A stretch of 64,000 nucleotides of DNA from Monilinia fructicola (taxonomy: Eukaryota > Ascomycota > Leotiomycetes > Helotiales > Sclerotiniaceae), in assembly GCA_008692225.1 (NCBI GenBank), contig VICG01000013.1:744001-808000 (forward strand), written 5' to 3'. The notes under the pieces are model-generated. The model searched no databases. It worked only from the letters and a program-made list of their open reading frames with translations, and was not told the DNA's origin. Shown here one piece after another: positions 1 through 11,452 of this stretch (within the stretch, counting starts at the first letter, position 1; each line of letters starts with the position of its first letter). Made by a program: the position numbers and the translations under genes.

Positions 1-142
1 CATTTTGCTTTGAAAGTTTGACTGATGTTGGGCTCGAGCTTCGGGTGTATTGAACATGAATAGGAGGTATTCATAGTTCTTTATTATTGAGGAATATCCT
101 GCTCTAGATTGAGATGCAGCAAAATCCTCTTCGATAATCTCA

Positions 143-1352
143 ATGGCGATAGGTGGTAAAGGACCAATGATTTTGGCAATCATGTGGCTGGAGACAGTCA
201 TAGCCTTTATCGCAATTAGTTTGAGGTTCTATACGCGGAAGTTCGTCACACGAAATGAGGGCTTGGATGATTATCTTATAGTTGTCAGTTGGGTGAGCTG
301 AAACCATCCAGTAACCTCTTATTTCATTTACTCATAACGCACAACTAGTTCATGCTGATACCATTGACTGTGGCTTGTACAGCAGCCGTGACTCAAGGAT
401 TCGGTCAACATTCCTCGAATCTCGCCGTCGAGGACTTTGCAAATGCCACCAGATCAGAGATGATTGGACAAACGTATGTCTCTATCCATTCCCTCCAGGA
501 GAACGTGCGATAGGTCTAAAACACCTCTCAGATTCTGTCTAATCGGAATAGCCACCAGCAAAGCGTCAGTGTCAGTATTTTTACTGAGACTTGCTGTCGT
601 CCAATGGCATAAGTGGGTGCTTTATCTCACGATGTTTGCGGTATCAAGTATTGCCATCGTTTGTGCACTATTCGACTTCATTCGGTGTGACCCAATCGCA
701 CATGTATGGAACCCTTACATCCCAGCCGAGTGTTGGCTCTCAGATGAACAATTTACAATTATCTCGATCATCGTCGGAGGTGAAAAGCAATTTTTTTGAA
801 TTCCAATCTTAAAATATTGGCTGATATCTTGCAGGAACCTCCGCAGCAGCAGACTTTGTTCTTGCATTACTACCATGGATTATACTCTGGAACGTTAATA
901 TGAAGAGAAAGGACAAGGTTCTTATCACATCTTCGATGAGTATGGGTATCGCGTAAGCTCCCCGGTTTCTATGGCAGAGGCAGTTATGGCAGAGGCAGGC
1001 TTACACTCACATAGTGCTATGATCTGTGGAGTGATAAGAACAATCAATTTCACCTGTCTATTAAGAAGATCGGATTATTCTTGTAAGTTTGTTCTTTACT
1101 TCACCCGTTGATTACTCCAAATTCTTAATATTTTTTGTAGATCAAACTATAGGATTGATACTATGGTCATCCACTGAACTAACGACTACGATCCTCACGG
1201 CAACCGTACCCACCTACCGGCCACTCTTTAAAGCCATGAGAGTTTCATTGTCTAGTACCGGTAGGCAATCTGGCAGAGGTCGTCTTGATAAGCGAGACGA
1301 AGGGAAAAAAAGATTTACCACCCCCCGCTCCGAAGAGACGCCCCAAGAATGA
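143..1352 (+). CDS. PTH11-type fungal rhodopsin-like integral membrane protein
   Basis: Six exons fit in phase: 143-292, 349-473, 532-779, 835-952, 1015-1082 and 1141-1352, all with GT-AG introns of 55-62 nt. The product has several hydrophobic segments and the family signature: the first helix ends in an RFYTRK stretch followed by a GLDDYLI motif, then long helices, a CDP/W segment, an LALLPW motif and a final ILTATVPTYRPL segment. These mark the fungal rhodopsin-like (PTH11-related, seven-helix) membrane family, which sits in the plasma membrane and in some members acts as a G-protein-linked surface sensor. No CFEM domain is visible. The ATG at 143 starts directly before the first helix, as is usual. 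The last exon stops at 1352, but the +1 frame after the A7 run at 1305-1311 continues as an acidic tail to a stop at 1456-1458, so the C-terminus may be frameshifted. The ligand is unknown. Confidence 0.8.
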
Positions 1353-1459
1353 TACAACTCTGATGGAAACATCCTTGAGCATTGACGGGCAGAAGGATAA
1401 TCACAATGAGGGGGATATACCAGAATCTAGCAGTGAGAAGCCAGTTCTAAACTCCTGAA

Positions 1460-2960
1460 TTTACCAGTTATCAGATCACAAAAAATGCGAAGAATATAAT
1501 ATACATAGGACTATGACCGGCCGAGTGAACAAAGGAGTAACCTTACGATAATGTAGAGACTAGGGTGCTTTTGAAATCAAAAATACGAGTTGGAGTGCCC
1601 GTGTTTGTGCCGAGAACCACACCATTTTATTGCAGCGACAGATACAAAAAATGCCCAAAATAGGTACTCAATATTAGTGGCCTGCAAGATAAAGTTGGCC
1701 TTGAGCTTAATCTATTTGACAGATTCTAAATCGTAAAATATCCGCTGTCAAATCCCATAAAGTCAAAGTCTTTTTAGTACAGTAGGTAAAGAGCACTCTT
1801 CTTGACCCACCTCCAGCGTTTCGTGACGGTTGCAAATGAAGCGATGAGAAATATGCAGATACAGTACGTATGCTAACGCACGAAGTCACATTAGGTAGGT
1901 ACCGAACTGTCGGGACAAACTTGTGTTGTATTTGTAATCAATTCCTGATAGGTGACGGGCTAATTTTGAAAAATCAAATGATCTTGTGGTGAGTGAAAAA
2001 GCGACTCTGGTAAGGGGCTGCACAATTTGTATCCATTGCAAACAGTTTATGGCAAATACCGGATAGTACCCTACTAGGGTCCCTTCCAGGGTTTTTGTAC
2101 AGGAATACAAAGTATACATATTAGATAGGCTGACAAATTATTTTTCATCAAAAGCTGCAGGTGACTCCAATTGTATTTGCGAAGACAGATTGAGCGGAAA
2201 GAGAAAAAAGAAAGCTCCACCTGCAGTCGTTAGCTCTGACCTCCAGATCTTTTATGATCTTATCAAATCACTTGAGAGCCAAGGAAATCAATATCCCTTC
2301 TAAAGACGTCTTTGTGGTTTCTGCTTTCACAAAGATGAAACAAAATTCTATGTGCAAATACCTGATCAAATCAACCATATTATGCTGTCTGCTGGAAAAG
2401 GATATACGGAGTATTCATATGTGCTAGGCTTGCAGCGCAGGCACAGCTAAAACCCTCGATCTAAACCAATTCCCGAAACACGCAGGAGAAGATTGTCCAT
2501 GGGTCAGGTAGAGTTGTAAAGCCACTGGTTCGATGATAGTCAACAATTGTAAGATAATTCTGTGTATGGGAATGGGGGAAAGGACTTATGAATAACAACG
2601 AATGATATTTTTGTGGTATCATACAGGTATGTATGTATATATAGACAGCGTTGCTATGGCAATTGCAATGATAAACACTGTTGCTTTTATCATCTTTACC
2701 GTGTGATGAGTGAGACGCACCAAAATTCAAACCTCGGTTAGGAATGGAATGTCACATGTGAGATCAAATTAAAAGCATTATGACTCGTGACTTCGCGATA
2801 AAGTTTGATCTAGTGATAATCCACCCCAAGTCAACGCGTCAAGAGCCAATCATATTTTGCTTAGCCTGCTAATGATTAGAACGACCAACCTTTGACTTCC
2901 ATGACATCCATCGACAGTTATCAATCATTACAATTCACAGCATGTAACACAACAACATTT
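1460..2960. other. intergenic region, no gene seen
   Basis: Only short open frames without family features or coherent splice structure occur here. The last 150 bases before the next ATG are probably its promoter and leader; a run of CA-rich sequence sits just upstream of the start. Confidence 0.5.
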
Positions 2961-2967
2961 ATTCACG

Positions 2968-5537
2968 ATGACGAACAAACAACGGACTTTCGAACTGGTG
3001 GACGCCCCCAAGACCATTCGACCAATGACCAGTAAACAAGCAAAAAAAGCATACCAAAAAGCAAATCGAACGCCACGAATATCAAAAGCCGAACAAAAGC
3101 GACGAGATGCCGAAGAACTGGCAAAGCACAGAAAAGCATACGAAAAAGAACAAGCAGCTGCGAAAGCAAAAGCGGCGAGAGATAAGAAAGCTGCCAAGGC
3201 TTTGGAGCAGAAGGAACAGAGAAAGAGGTTAGGGATACCAGAACCTAGCAGACATGTCAGAGCAAGTCAATCGAGAATCTCTATGTTCATAAAGCAGGGG
3301 AATAAGAGGTTGCGAGAGTCAGGGGATACGGCGGAAGAGTCTGAAGATACTATATGTGATGATTTGGATGAGAAGCCGCCAGCGAAACGAGTTGCGCATG
3401 ATTATACCGAGGATGAGAGCGAAACCCTGACAAAACCGATTGCGCCCGATAACTTGGTGTACCAAGGTGAGCCACCAACAAAACATCATGTTAAGAACTT
3501 GGATGATGAGGAGAGGACTCTGGTAAAACCAATTGTATCGGACGATTCCGAGGATGAGTTTGGCGACTTTCCACCCTTGTCAGATAATGATATATCATTC
3601 TTGGACATCGACTCAATGCATTCGACTCCGGCAAATGCGATTTCTGGCTGGCCTGGATTGACAGGATTGGGAAGATCCACATTTCGTGAGCCCGCTATAT
3701 CATCCAATGATAAGCAAGAGCAAGAGCTACCACGGATGAAGAATCTAGAAAGGGAGCAAATGTCACCCGATGACCCCCTTCAATTGGAAGATATGCTCGA
3801 CTCTCAAATTCGTTCAGAAGCCGCAGATGCAGCTGGTAGGTCCGATAGTAGACAAACAGTGTCATGTGAAAAGGAACAGTTCCATGTAGGTGACACGAGA
3901 CCTACGACTTCTACTTTGAATCACCCAGTGAAGGATATTTCGGGAGAGCGAGAGCTTTTGTGGCATGCGCCTATTCCTGGAAGACACCATTTGCCAACCC
4001 AGTCGATCAAGTCGGAGCCACCAGTATCTCTGCATCAGGCTTCAGCCGCGAAAGTATCACACGATAAGCAGAATGTCAATGGAGTTCCATTACCAGGAAC
4101 GTGTTCGCGCTTAAATTTTAAAGCATCAGCTATCGCTTCAGCTCTGCCAAGGACATCACTATACAATGGATCGATTAAGTCCAATAGAGATTCTGTAAAT
4201 CCCTCTGATAGGAAATTATCTCGAGTGTCTGGATCAGACAAGCAAGTTTTGCAAGAGGGGCGGTTTGATTATTCTTCGTCCAGAAGTCCCAGAGATTCAG
4301 CGCCAACATGTTTAAAACAACAACGATACTCGCCCCCTAAATCGTCTGCTCAGACCTCTAGATCAGCACCCGATGCACGCCTCGCACTGCAGGAAAAGTC
4401 GACCAACATGGGGCCCCCAGTTCTTCCTCAAAAAAGCAAACCTAGAATGCCATTTGCTGCTCCGCTTGACCCACAACTAACAATCAACAATCTCAACCTA
4501 CCGCCATCTTCTACTCAAGCATTCCTTGAAAGTCATCTCGATGAATTCTTCCCTAGTCCAACTCAAGAAGCTAGAGAACTATGTGAAGATCCTATAATAC
4601 CTCCGGCTTCCATCAACTTAAAGACAACTTTTGCAAACTCGGAACTTGAGAAAAATTCGAAAGATGCCGATATCTTTGATTTGAAAGACGATGAAGATGA
4701 TTTTGGAGTCATGCTATCCACTCAAGAATTGAAAATGTTTTCACAAGATTGGGAGTCTGCCAATTCACCACCACGACAAGAAGGGGTTGAGAAGAAGAAC
4801 GACTCCAAGAAAGAGATAGGTGTATCCGAGGCCATCGAAAATTTTACTTGTAGTCAAGATTCATTATTTTCAAGCCAGGAATTCGCTGGACCAGAGCCTG
4901 TATCGAAAGTCAAGTCGCCAGCTACCAGAAATTCACATTCGCCACAGACTCAACTTTCTGAAACTCATCTAAACTACCGTTCGAGTCAAAAAGTCACAAA
5001 TTCGACTTACCCAGCCTCTGAATACTAGAACTCCTCTGATAGACCCAGAAATGGAGCTTACTCCCAAGCCAAAAAGATCTCCTTGGTTCAAAGAGAAACC
5101 GGAGGATAAAACACACCAAGAAGCGTTTCTTTACCGAGAAGCCAGAGGACTTGGAAGCTGCCGCTATTTTGGAGAGTAAGAAAGCATGGGATGAAATAAT
5201 GGAGGCCACTTCTTCTAATAGACACAACTTCGATGATGATATAGAGCCTGAGGTAGATGACCAGCTTGAAGCTGCGCTTGCGGAAAGCAAAGAATGGGAT
5301 GAGGTATACAAGGCAGTAGTTCCAACGCCCACACCGAGAAAAAGTGGCGAAAAGGGGAGACAGTGGGTGGATGTTGAGGAGAAAGAAAATCAAACCCCAT
5401 CACGAATCATGCAGAAGCAGACACAAGCGAGCGCTACCAAGAAGGAGAGGAACCTTGAAAGCGTGAATAGCGATTCTAGTACCGATTATGGCGGTGGAGA
5501 GGATTCAGATTGGGACAGGGTTTTGGATGGGTTATGA
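2968..5537 (+). CDS. conserved-type basic coiled-coil protein, probably nuclear, with frame breaks near the 3' end
   Basis: The ATG at 2968 opens a 686-codon frame, closed by a stop at 5026-5028. Residues about 40-90 are Lys/Glu/Ala-rich and look like a charged coiled coil. At residues 101-108 lies QSRISMFI, which resembles a PCNA-interacting (PIP) box (Q-x-x-hydrophobic-x-x-aromatic) but lacks the second aromatic. The rest is hydrophilic, with acidic clusters (for example DDEDDFG near residue 575) and many Ser/Pro, typical of disordered nuclear proteins. The +1 frame carries related sequence through about 4990-5110 (KPKRSPWFKEKPED), and a third frame continues from about 5115 to the stop at 5535-5537 with acidic repeats (ESKKAWDE, ESKEWDE). 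Two frame changes, or one weak intron (GT at about 4987, TAG at 5028) plus one indel, are therefore needed. The family was not recognised; a PCNA or DNA-replication link is inference only. Confidence 0.7.
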
Positions 5538-5539
5538 AA

Positions 5540-7150
5540 GATATCAATACAGATATTAATATGAAGATGAAATACGATTGATGAGGATGGGTATAATTGC
5601 GGCTTCTTCTATGGGTTCGCAAATGGCCGATATCGACTCAAGCCTCGGTATTGGCATTGATATTCAGACTGCCTTTACGAGTTGCGTACTACAGGGGTTT
5701 CAAATGTATGATAATATTGGATTATTTGTTTAACGATGCATTATGGAGGGCATGGAGGGGTTTTTGTGTGCACTTATATGCGATAAGACATCTAGAAAGA
5801 AACTCTTTTGGTCGGGCTTCTGGTTGCATTTGTTTGCGAGGTTTTACCTTGGTTTGGGGCTGCTCTTCGCTGCCGGGGTGGTTGAGTCTTCATGGTATTA
5901 GTTTTTTTGGGAGGCGCGTGTATTTTGGTATAGCAGCTTTAAGAACAGCATCATGATACCCTGGAGTGTTTAGATCAATACTATGATTCTATGTAATTAA
6001 ACGTTTCTACCAAGTCCAAGTTATACCAGTGTACAGCTCAGAAGTAACATTCAGGCTCAATCGAATTTCAATTCTAAAATACGATCGTTTCATACCAAAT
6101 AAATCTTGAATACACTGGGTTTAAGGTAGTTTCATACCCTGAATAATCTAAAATCTGAGCAAGCGCGGAGTATTCGATGGCAGCTAAGTAATCGTGACTT
6201 AAGGCAGGGGTTGAGGGATAGTCGAGCTATCACGATACTCCCTCTAGTCAGTCCCACAACCGCAATAAGAAAAAGCCTCATGAGCAATACCGTCTAATTG
6301 TGGATTAAAAGCTCAATTGGACTCTTTGCTATAGCTACTATCACGGCGCATCAACTGCAAAGAGAAAGATAACTGCGCGTGATATTCAGAAAGAGTAATA
6401 AGCTGAATAGCTAACAGTACCAGCAGTCAATAAAAGCTCCGTGCAAATTCCAATCGCGTTAAACCAAACTCCTCCTCTAACCCCAATTCTGTCCTCTAAC
6501 ACCAGAAGAAAATCCGTCAACTAAACAACAGCAATTGACGGGCATGGCCCCCAACTGCATATTCTGTGAGTATACCACGAGTGCACTGCTCTATGGCCAA
6601 CCGATTGCCCGATGAAGTTCACAGCGAGCTTCCGCATTTGGCACTCTTCAATCCCAATGTGGATGTGATACTAGAGGGCAGATATTGATTTTCGACAAAG
6701 GGGAGAGCGACAAGTGATAAAGCGGATGGGGTGCCGCATGCATTATCACTGGTGGGGAGGGTAAGTGGTTAGTTTGTAGTTTGCATCTTGATAGTTGAGA
6801 AGAAGGGGGGGAGAAGTGTGGATGATCTGTGATTGGAAGGAGATGAAAAAACAATACCTATAGAATGTGCAATGAGAGTTACGACAAAATCGAGCGGAAC
6901 TCAGGCTCTTGCCGAAAACTTCAAAGGGAAAACAGAGGCTGTAGGCGTATAATACTTCTATGTCGCCGTATGTTGCTATTATGAACTAGGGCATGATTAG
7001 CTCTGGATGAGCATGTTTCCATAACCTATAAAGCTTTGAGAAAAGACAGGACAACACGGATGGTATGGGATGGGCAGGATACAAAAGGGCAAAAAGGGTG
7101 GAGAAAAAAGAGGGGCGGGGGTCGGGAGTCAACTGTGGTATAATTGTACT
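5540..7150. other. intergenic region
   Basis: No supported gene. An open frame at 5597-5956 has no good start and a random-looking Trp/Arg-rich product. A G-rich/T-rich tract at about 6640-6850 opens frames on the minus strand but shows no protein features. Confidence 0.4.
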
Positions 7151-7153
7151 TAC

Positions 7154-7273
7154 ATCATTTTGATTCTGTGAGTCGCAAGAAGTGACTGCCTGAGTTTGTG
7201 TCTGGATATTGGCAGTGGTACAAGCTGCGAGCCCAAGGCAAGTAGTTGTGAGCGAGGTAGCCATGAACTTCAT
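7154..7273 (-). CDS. first exon of a putative small secreted protein
   Basis: Forty codons from the ATG at 7273 encode a signal-peptide-like start (MKFMATSLTTTCLGLAACTT) followed by Gln/Thr-rich sequence with one more Cys. The exon ends at a perfect GTAAGT donor (7148-7153 on the + strand). A TATA box lies about 130 bases upstream, as expected for an exported, highly expressed small gene. The next exon is not certain. One in-phase option uses the acceptor at about 6990 (CCCTAG) and adds a Cys-containing stretch ending in the 6.75 kb area. Without it the frame runs on through the donor to 6986. Function is unknown; a candidate effector or small secreted protein is inference. Confidence 0.4.
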
Positions 7274-7402
7274 GTTTGAGTTTGCGACGTAGTAGCTGGA
7301 GAAGTTGCGGGTGTAAAGTTCAAGATGTGGTGGTGATAGAGAGATAGAAGGTGAAGTTTGTGATGGGGTGCCGAATGAATCTTTTGGGGGTAAAAGCAGG
7401 AA

Positions 7403-7408
7403 TATATA
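7403..7408 (-). promoter_or_regulatory. TATA box of the 7.27 kb gene
   Basis: On the minus strand the sequence reads TGTATATATTCC about 130 bases before the ATG at 7273, a suitable spacing for a fungal core promoter with a leader of roughly 100 bases. Confidence 0.4.
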
Positions 7409-8226
7409 CATCTGCGACAGTACAATAGACCCAGAAAACACAGGTCGGCAATACCGAGATCTCAGATGAAGCGAGGTATTTGATTCATTGTGGTCTTACA
7501 ATGACTGAAGTAGATCTCAATCATATGTTGATAGTTGGTAAAAGGCATTGCCAAGTGGTAGTTGATATATCTCGACGATATGTGATAAGTCTGCCGTACA
7601 TCGCAGATAAATGAGCAGGTAGAGTCCAAAATATCCCCATATGCCCAAAAAATTACATCGCTTATTTCTAAATGGAGATATTTTGACGCAATGATGTGAT
7701 ATGATTGCGCATGACTGCCCTTGAAACACAATTTAATAACCATAATTTGAGATTGTACCACGTAGTGAAACCAAGTACGATGAGCTGAATGCAACAATAC
7801 ATACGTCGGTACAAAATATCTTCATTTTTGATCTGCATTCTTCATGATTTATTGAGCCGATGAATTGGAGTGTGGGGAAACATTGAGGGGCTTGGTTTGG
7901 TAGGTATTCAGCTTCGCCGGTGAATGTCATTATGGAGGATACACGAGCAGAGAGGCACAAGCCATTGCCATCTTGGTATAACAAACACGGATCCTCGGAC
8001 ATCGATGAACATTGAGGGATCGGTGAAGAGTGCCAAAGATTGAGGGTGTTCTTCCGCACAAGCTTCCAGAAGATATCAAAAATGATAGCCTGGAAGTACT
8101 GATCATTATAGCCTAGAACTCTAGCATTTTCCAGGCCAAAAGCTTTGTATTTATATAGTTTAGGAGACTTTCACTGTGACATGAAGAGAAAAATAGATCG
8201 AGAATCTGCAGCCCAAGAAGCGCATG

Positions 8227-8258
8227 GAGGATTGCACTCGCTGAGGATTGCACTCGCT
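8227..8258. repeat. tandem duplication of 16 bp
   Basis: GAGGATTGCACTCGCT occurs twice back to back (8227-8242 and 8243-8258) in non-coding sequence. Confidence 0.85.
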
Positions 8259-8694
8259 AAGGACTGGATGAATGATTTAGACTTGTATGGGGAAAATATC
8301 TCGAAGACCATTCAAAATTGAAACAGCTATATCCTAAAACCCAAACTTTTCCAAGAACAGCCTCGAACCTTCTTTCACCCCCTTCAAGTAGCTAGAAAAA
8401 TGAAGTAAACAAAACATCTCAATCTTCTGCGTTTTTGAACGCCGTAGAATCAGAGGTCAAGTTTTCAAGCGTTCAAGAGGATTATCCAGAAAGTAATGGT
8501 AATCCAATTGTGGGTTTCCGACAGATCGCTCCTTTCCCCAATAAGTTTGTCACAAAAGGAATCGGATTGACCACAGCTACGCTTTTTGGAACTAAAACAT
8601 CCAAGGGAATAGGGTTGGTACAATTCTCGCCTCTGTTTGCAGTATATCAGTTTTTTTTCTCTCGAAAAGTTCGATTCACAACAGATGAAACTCA

Positions 8695-9332
8695 TCAATT
8701 GGATTTCGAGTAGAGTAGAAACATGAAAGAGAAACAGATCAAATGGGATGACACATACAAGCAATTACGGCAAAGCACACTCTTGCAGAAAACGCCAAAA
8801 GCTACAGCACTGCCATTCACATTGTACGGGTAACACTCGCCGTAATTGTAGGAAGTTATAACGCCGTTTGCGTATTGGACAGCCACATACTAGAAAACAA
8901 TTAGTTGCTATGCTTCATGTGACCATGGCCATGCATCACGGAGATGTCGAAATTTATCAGTGATGTTACGCACTGTTGAAACCTGATTTTGAAAAATCTC
9001 TCGCGCGTCTGACTTCGACAGCCGTTGGCGCGGGCTGAGCGATGTCACCCGATACTGCATCAAGGTGCAAATTCCGCTGGGGAAAAAATCAATACACTTA
9101 CGGCAGTAGGACCAGCACTGTGGCAAAATTTGTTGAGTTGTGAGTAGCTGGGTATTGCAGGAGTTGGGAGAGGAATTGGAACTGGCAGTGTTGTAGGAAG
9201 GGGAAGTCCAACAGGTAGAGTTGTGGTCAATGGAATTTCAACAGATAGCGATGTCGTGGGAATAGGAGGAATAGCAGGAATAGCTGCAACAAGGGCAACG
9301 CATGATGCGATAATGACTGAATAGAAGTTCAT
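8695..9332 (-). CDS. small secreted Pro-rich, Cys-containing protein (two exons)
   Basis: Exon 1 is 9102-9332 (77 codons, phase 0) and ends at a GTAAGT donor. Exon 2 is 8695-8889, after a TTTTCTAG acceptor, and stays in phase to a stop, giving 141 residues. Residues 1-18 form a clear signal peptide (MNFYSVIIASCVALVAA). Residues about 19-62 are a low-complexity Pro/Leu/Ile/Thr segment built from PLPTTLPVPIP-like units. The C-terminal part holds Cys residues in FCHS, GECYPY, FCKSVLC and RNC contexts, probably forming disulphides. The last dozen residues are hydrophobic, so either a further small intron is missed or the tail is unusual. A TATA box lies about 110 bases upstream of the ATG. No known domain was recognised. 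A wall-associated or effector-like role is inference from size, secretion signal and Cys content. Confidence 0.6.
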
Positions 9333-9442
9333 TTTGTAAATATTAAATGGTACTTTTGAGTGTTGAAATTGATGAGGACGATGATGCTTGTCAATGTGTG
9401 CTCCGAGGATGAGGATAATGATGTGAGCGGCCTTGATGCTTG

Positions 9443-9452
9443 TATTTATATA
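9443..9452 (-). promoter_or_regulatory. TATA box of the 9.33 kb gene
   Basis: The minus strand reads TATATAAATA here, a near-ideal TATA box about 110 bases before the ATG at 9332. Confidence 0.55.
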
Positions 9453-9469
9453 AAAAGAAAACTTCAAGA

Positions 9470-11440
9470 TACAGGCTGGGAATGGATCATCTCATAAATG
9501 AGAAATGTGAATGAAAATCACTTGACATCAGCGGATTCTTCCGTGTGGAAAGGAGAAATGAAGATTGTTATCCATTTTCAGAAATCCGCCCATCCAAACC
9601 TTTGTGGGACGCAGAAGTCAAGAGATAGAAGAGGCATGGCTGAAATCTTCAGATCACTGAGGGATGAGAAAGTGTGATCGACGTTGTGATTTATGAAGAC
9701 AGGTGAAGAGTAAAGGAATGTTGAACATTTTTGAACCCGGAATGAAGCTTATAGGTCACCGAAGAATGGATGAAGTCTCCGAGTCACTAGGTCTCATATC
9801 GGATATCTCCTATCGAAAGCTTAACATGACTACAGTCCTGCATATCATCATTCTTAATGGATATGGGCGTGTCTTCATGCATCAATGAAAATACCAAGAA
9901 TGGAATATTGCAGCTGAGTTAATCTAATTCATACCACTTTTTAAGTACCGAAGACAAGGAATAGCTAACAGAAATACAAAAGAAGAGAAGGGAAAACAAT
10001 ACCAATGACAATAAAGCTTGAATCTTTATACTAACGGTGGGATTCAAACGCGATCTAGCATTATCAAACCCATTGTGATCGTCGGAAACCATCATCCATC
10101 TCCTGAAACTTCCTAACCACTAGTTAGCTTGTCTCAGGGTGATGAAAGCAGGTATGCTATTGCACTGATTTGACACTAGCTTCGATCAAATTCCGGGAAA
10201 AGAATATAGCTTTCCAATCTAGTTCTCCAACATTCTTTCAGTAGCTGTGACTGATAATCAACAAGTCCTGCAGTAATAGTGGTCAAAATCGAATCTCCCT
10301 TGACCAAAACGCATTTGACGATATTCGGAACCTTCAGCGGAAGTACATCGTAGAACATCTTGATGTTTTCATTGCAAATGCAAGAGCGAATTAAGTCGGA
10401 CCAACTCTAGCTGATGCTAAAACCTCAAACCTTGAGATGCACATAGAACCTAATGCCTACAAGAATATCTTGATGCAGAGAACTACTAAATTCATTCTCA
10501 AAGATTGACGAAAGGGCGTACATTATCCTTGTATGCTCTACTGCTGGGGCGTAAGTTGTGACTTAATTGAGATGTGACTGTTCCATATGACTAACACTCA
10601 CAATCTCACAGGCGACGAGTTCCTATCCAAAATGGATCATCAAAAGCTATTGCTAATAGGTCTACGATCCGGATACAAGCGGAGGAGGACTGGTTGAATG
10701 CTTTCATCATGGTATCAGGCTGGGGCTACAACTGAGCTAGCTTAGGGAGGAGCAGAAGCATTCAGGCTCGACGATTATTCTATAAAGCTGAAGTTGATTT
10801 CACGCGATGAACCTTATGATGAAGTGATGGAGGTTTTCAGCACTACTAGCAAGTGCTTTAATAGTGGATCATATATTTCTGTCTATATTAGTGGGTTTTC
10901 TGCCTCTATCTGTATCTATTCTGCTTCACGCGCACTGCGGTATCTTGAACGGAATGGTCACATACTTGAAAAACAATTTTTCATTGCCATTCAAGGTTTT
11001 ATGTTTGTAAGCATGAAAAAAACCTGCCAAGGCAATGTGAATCATTCGCCCAAATCCTCATTCTTAGGAAAGGCTTTGAAGTGGTAAGAAAGTATTTAAA
11101 GCTTACTTTGAAGCGATTAGATGGATGCTAGAAGTTATAAGAAGCCTTATAGAGGGCGTTAATTGATAGGGTGAAAGTCCAATTTTAACTTCGTTATTTT
11201 GTCTCGCATTAGACAGTCATCTACCGGGCTGTATGGTATCTCATCAACCCAAAAGATTCCGACGAAGAAATGCTCGGGAAGTTAATGATACGCGTATTCA
11301 TCAGTAGAAAACATGATACAATCGATCCTTAAGCTCGCAAACCCTTGATGATAGATATGAAAATTGGGAGCTTTTATCATTAGAAGCTTTTTATCATTGA
11401 AAGATTTCCTATCATTGTAGACTTTGCATCACATATGCAA
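9470..11440. other. intergenic region
   Basis: No gene can be supported. The open frame 10794-11087 lacks an ATG start and recognisable features. Just before 11.44 kb lies a short A/T-rich zone with three ATCATT(A/G) copies (11368-11420). Confidence 0.4.
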
Positions 11441-11452
11441 TCTATTATATCT

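Noticed and set aside
5597..5956. 119-codon plus-strand frame after the 3.0-5.5 kb gene
   Set aside because: No ATG at the chosen start, random composition, probably 3' flank.
8435..8764. open frames on both strands opposite exon 2 of the small secreted gene
   Set aside because: The minus-strand exon is supported by splice phase and Cys content; the others are shadows.
10025..10135. tRNA-like sequence on the minus strand ending in GTTTGAATCCCACC
   Set aside because: The T-arm does not pair, and no proper A-box or D-arm exists upstream.
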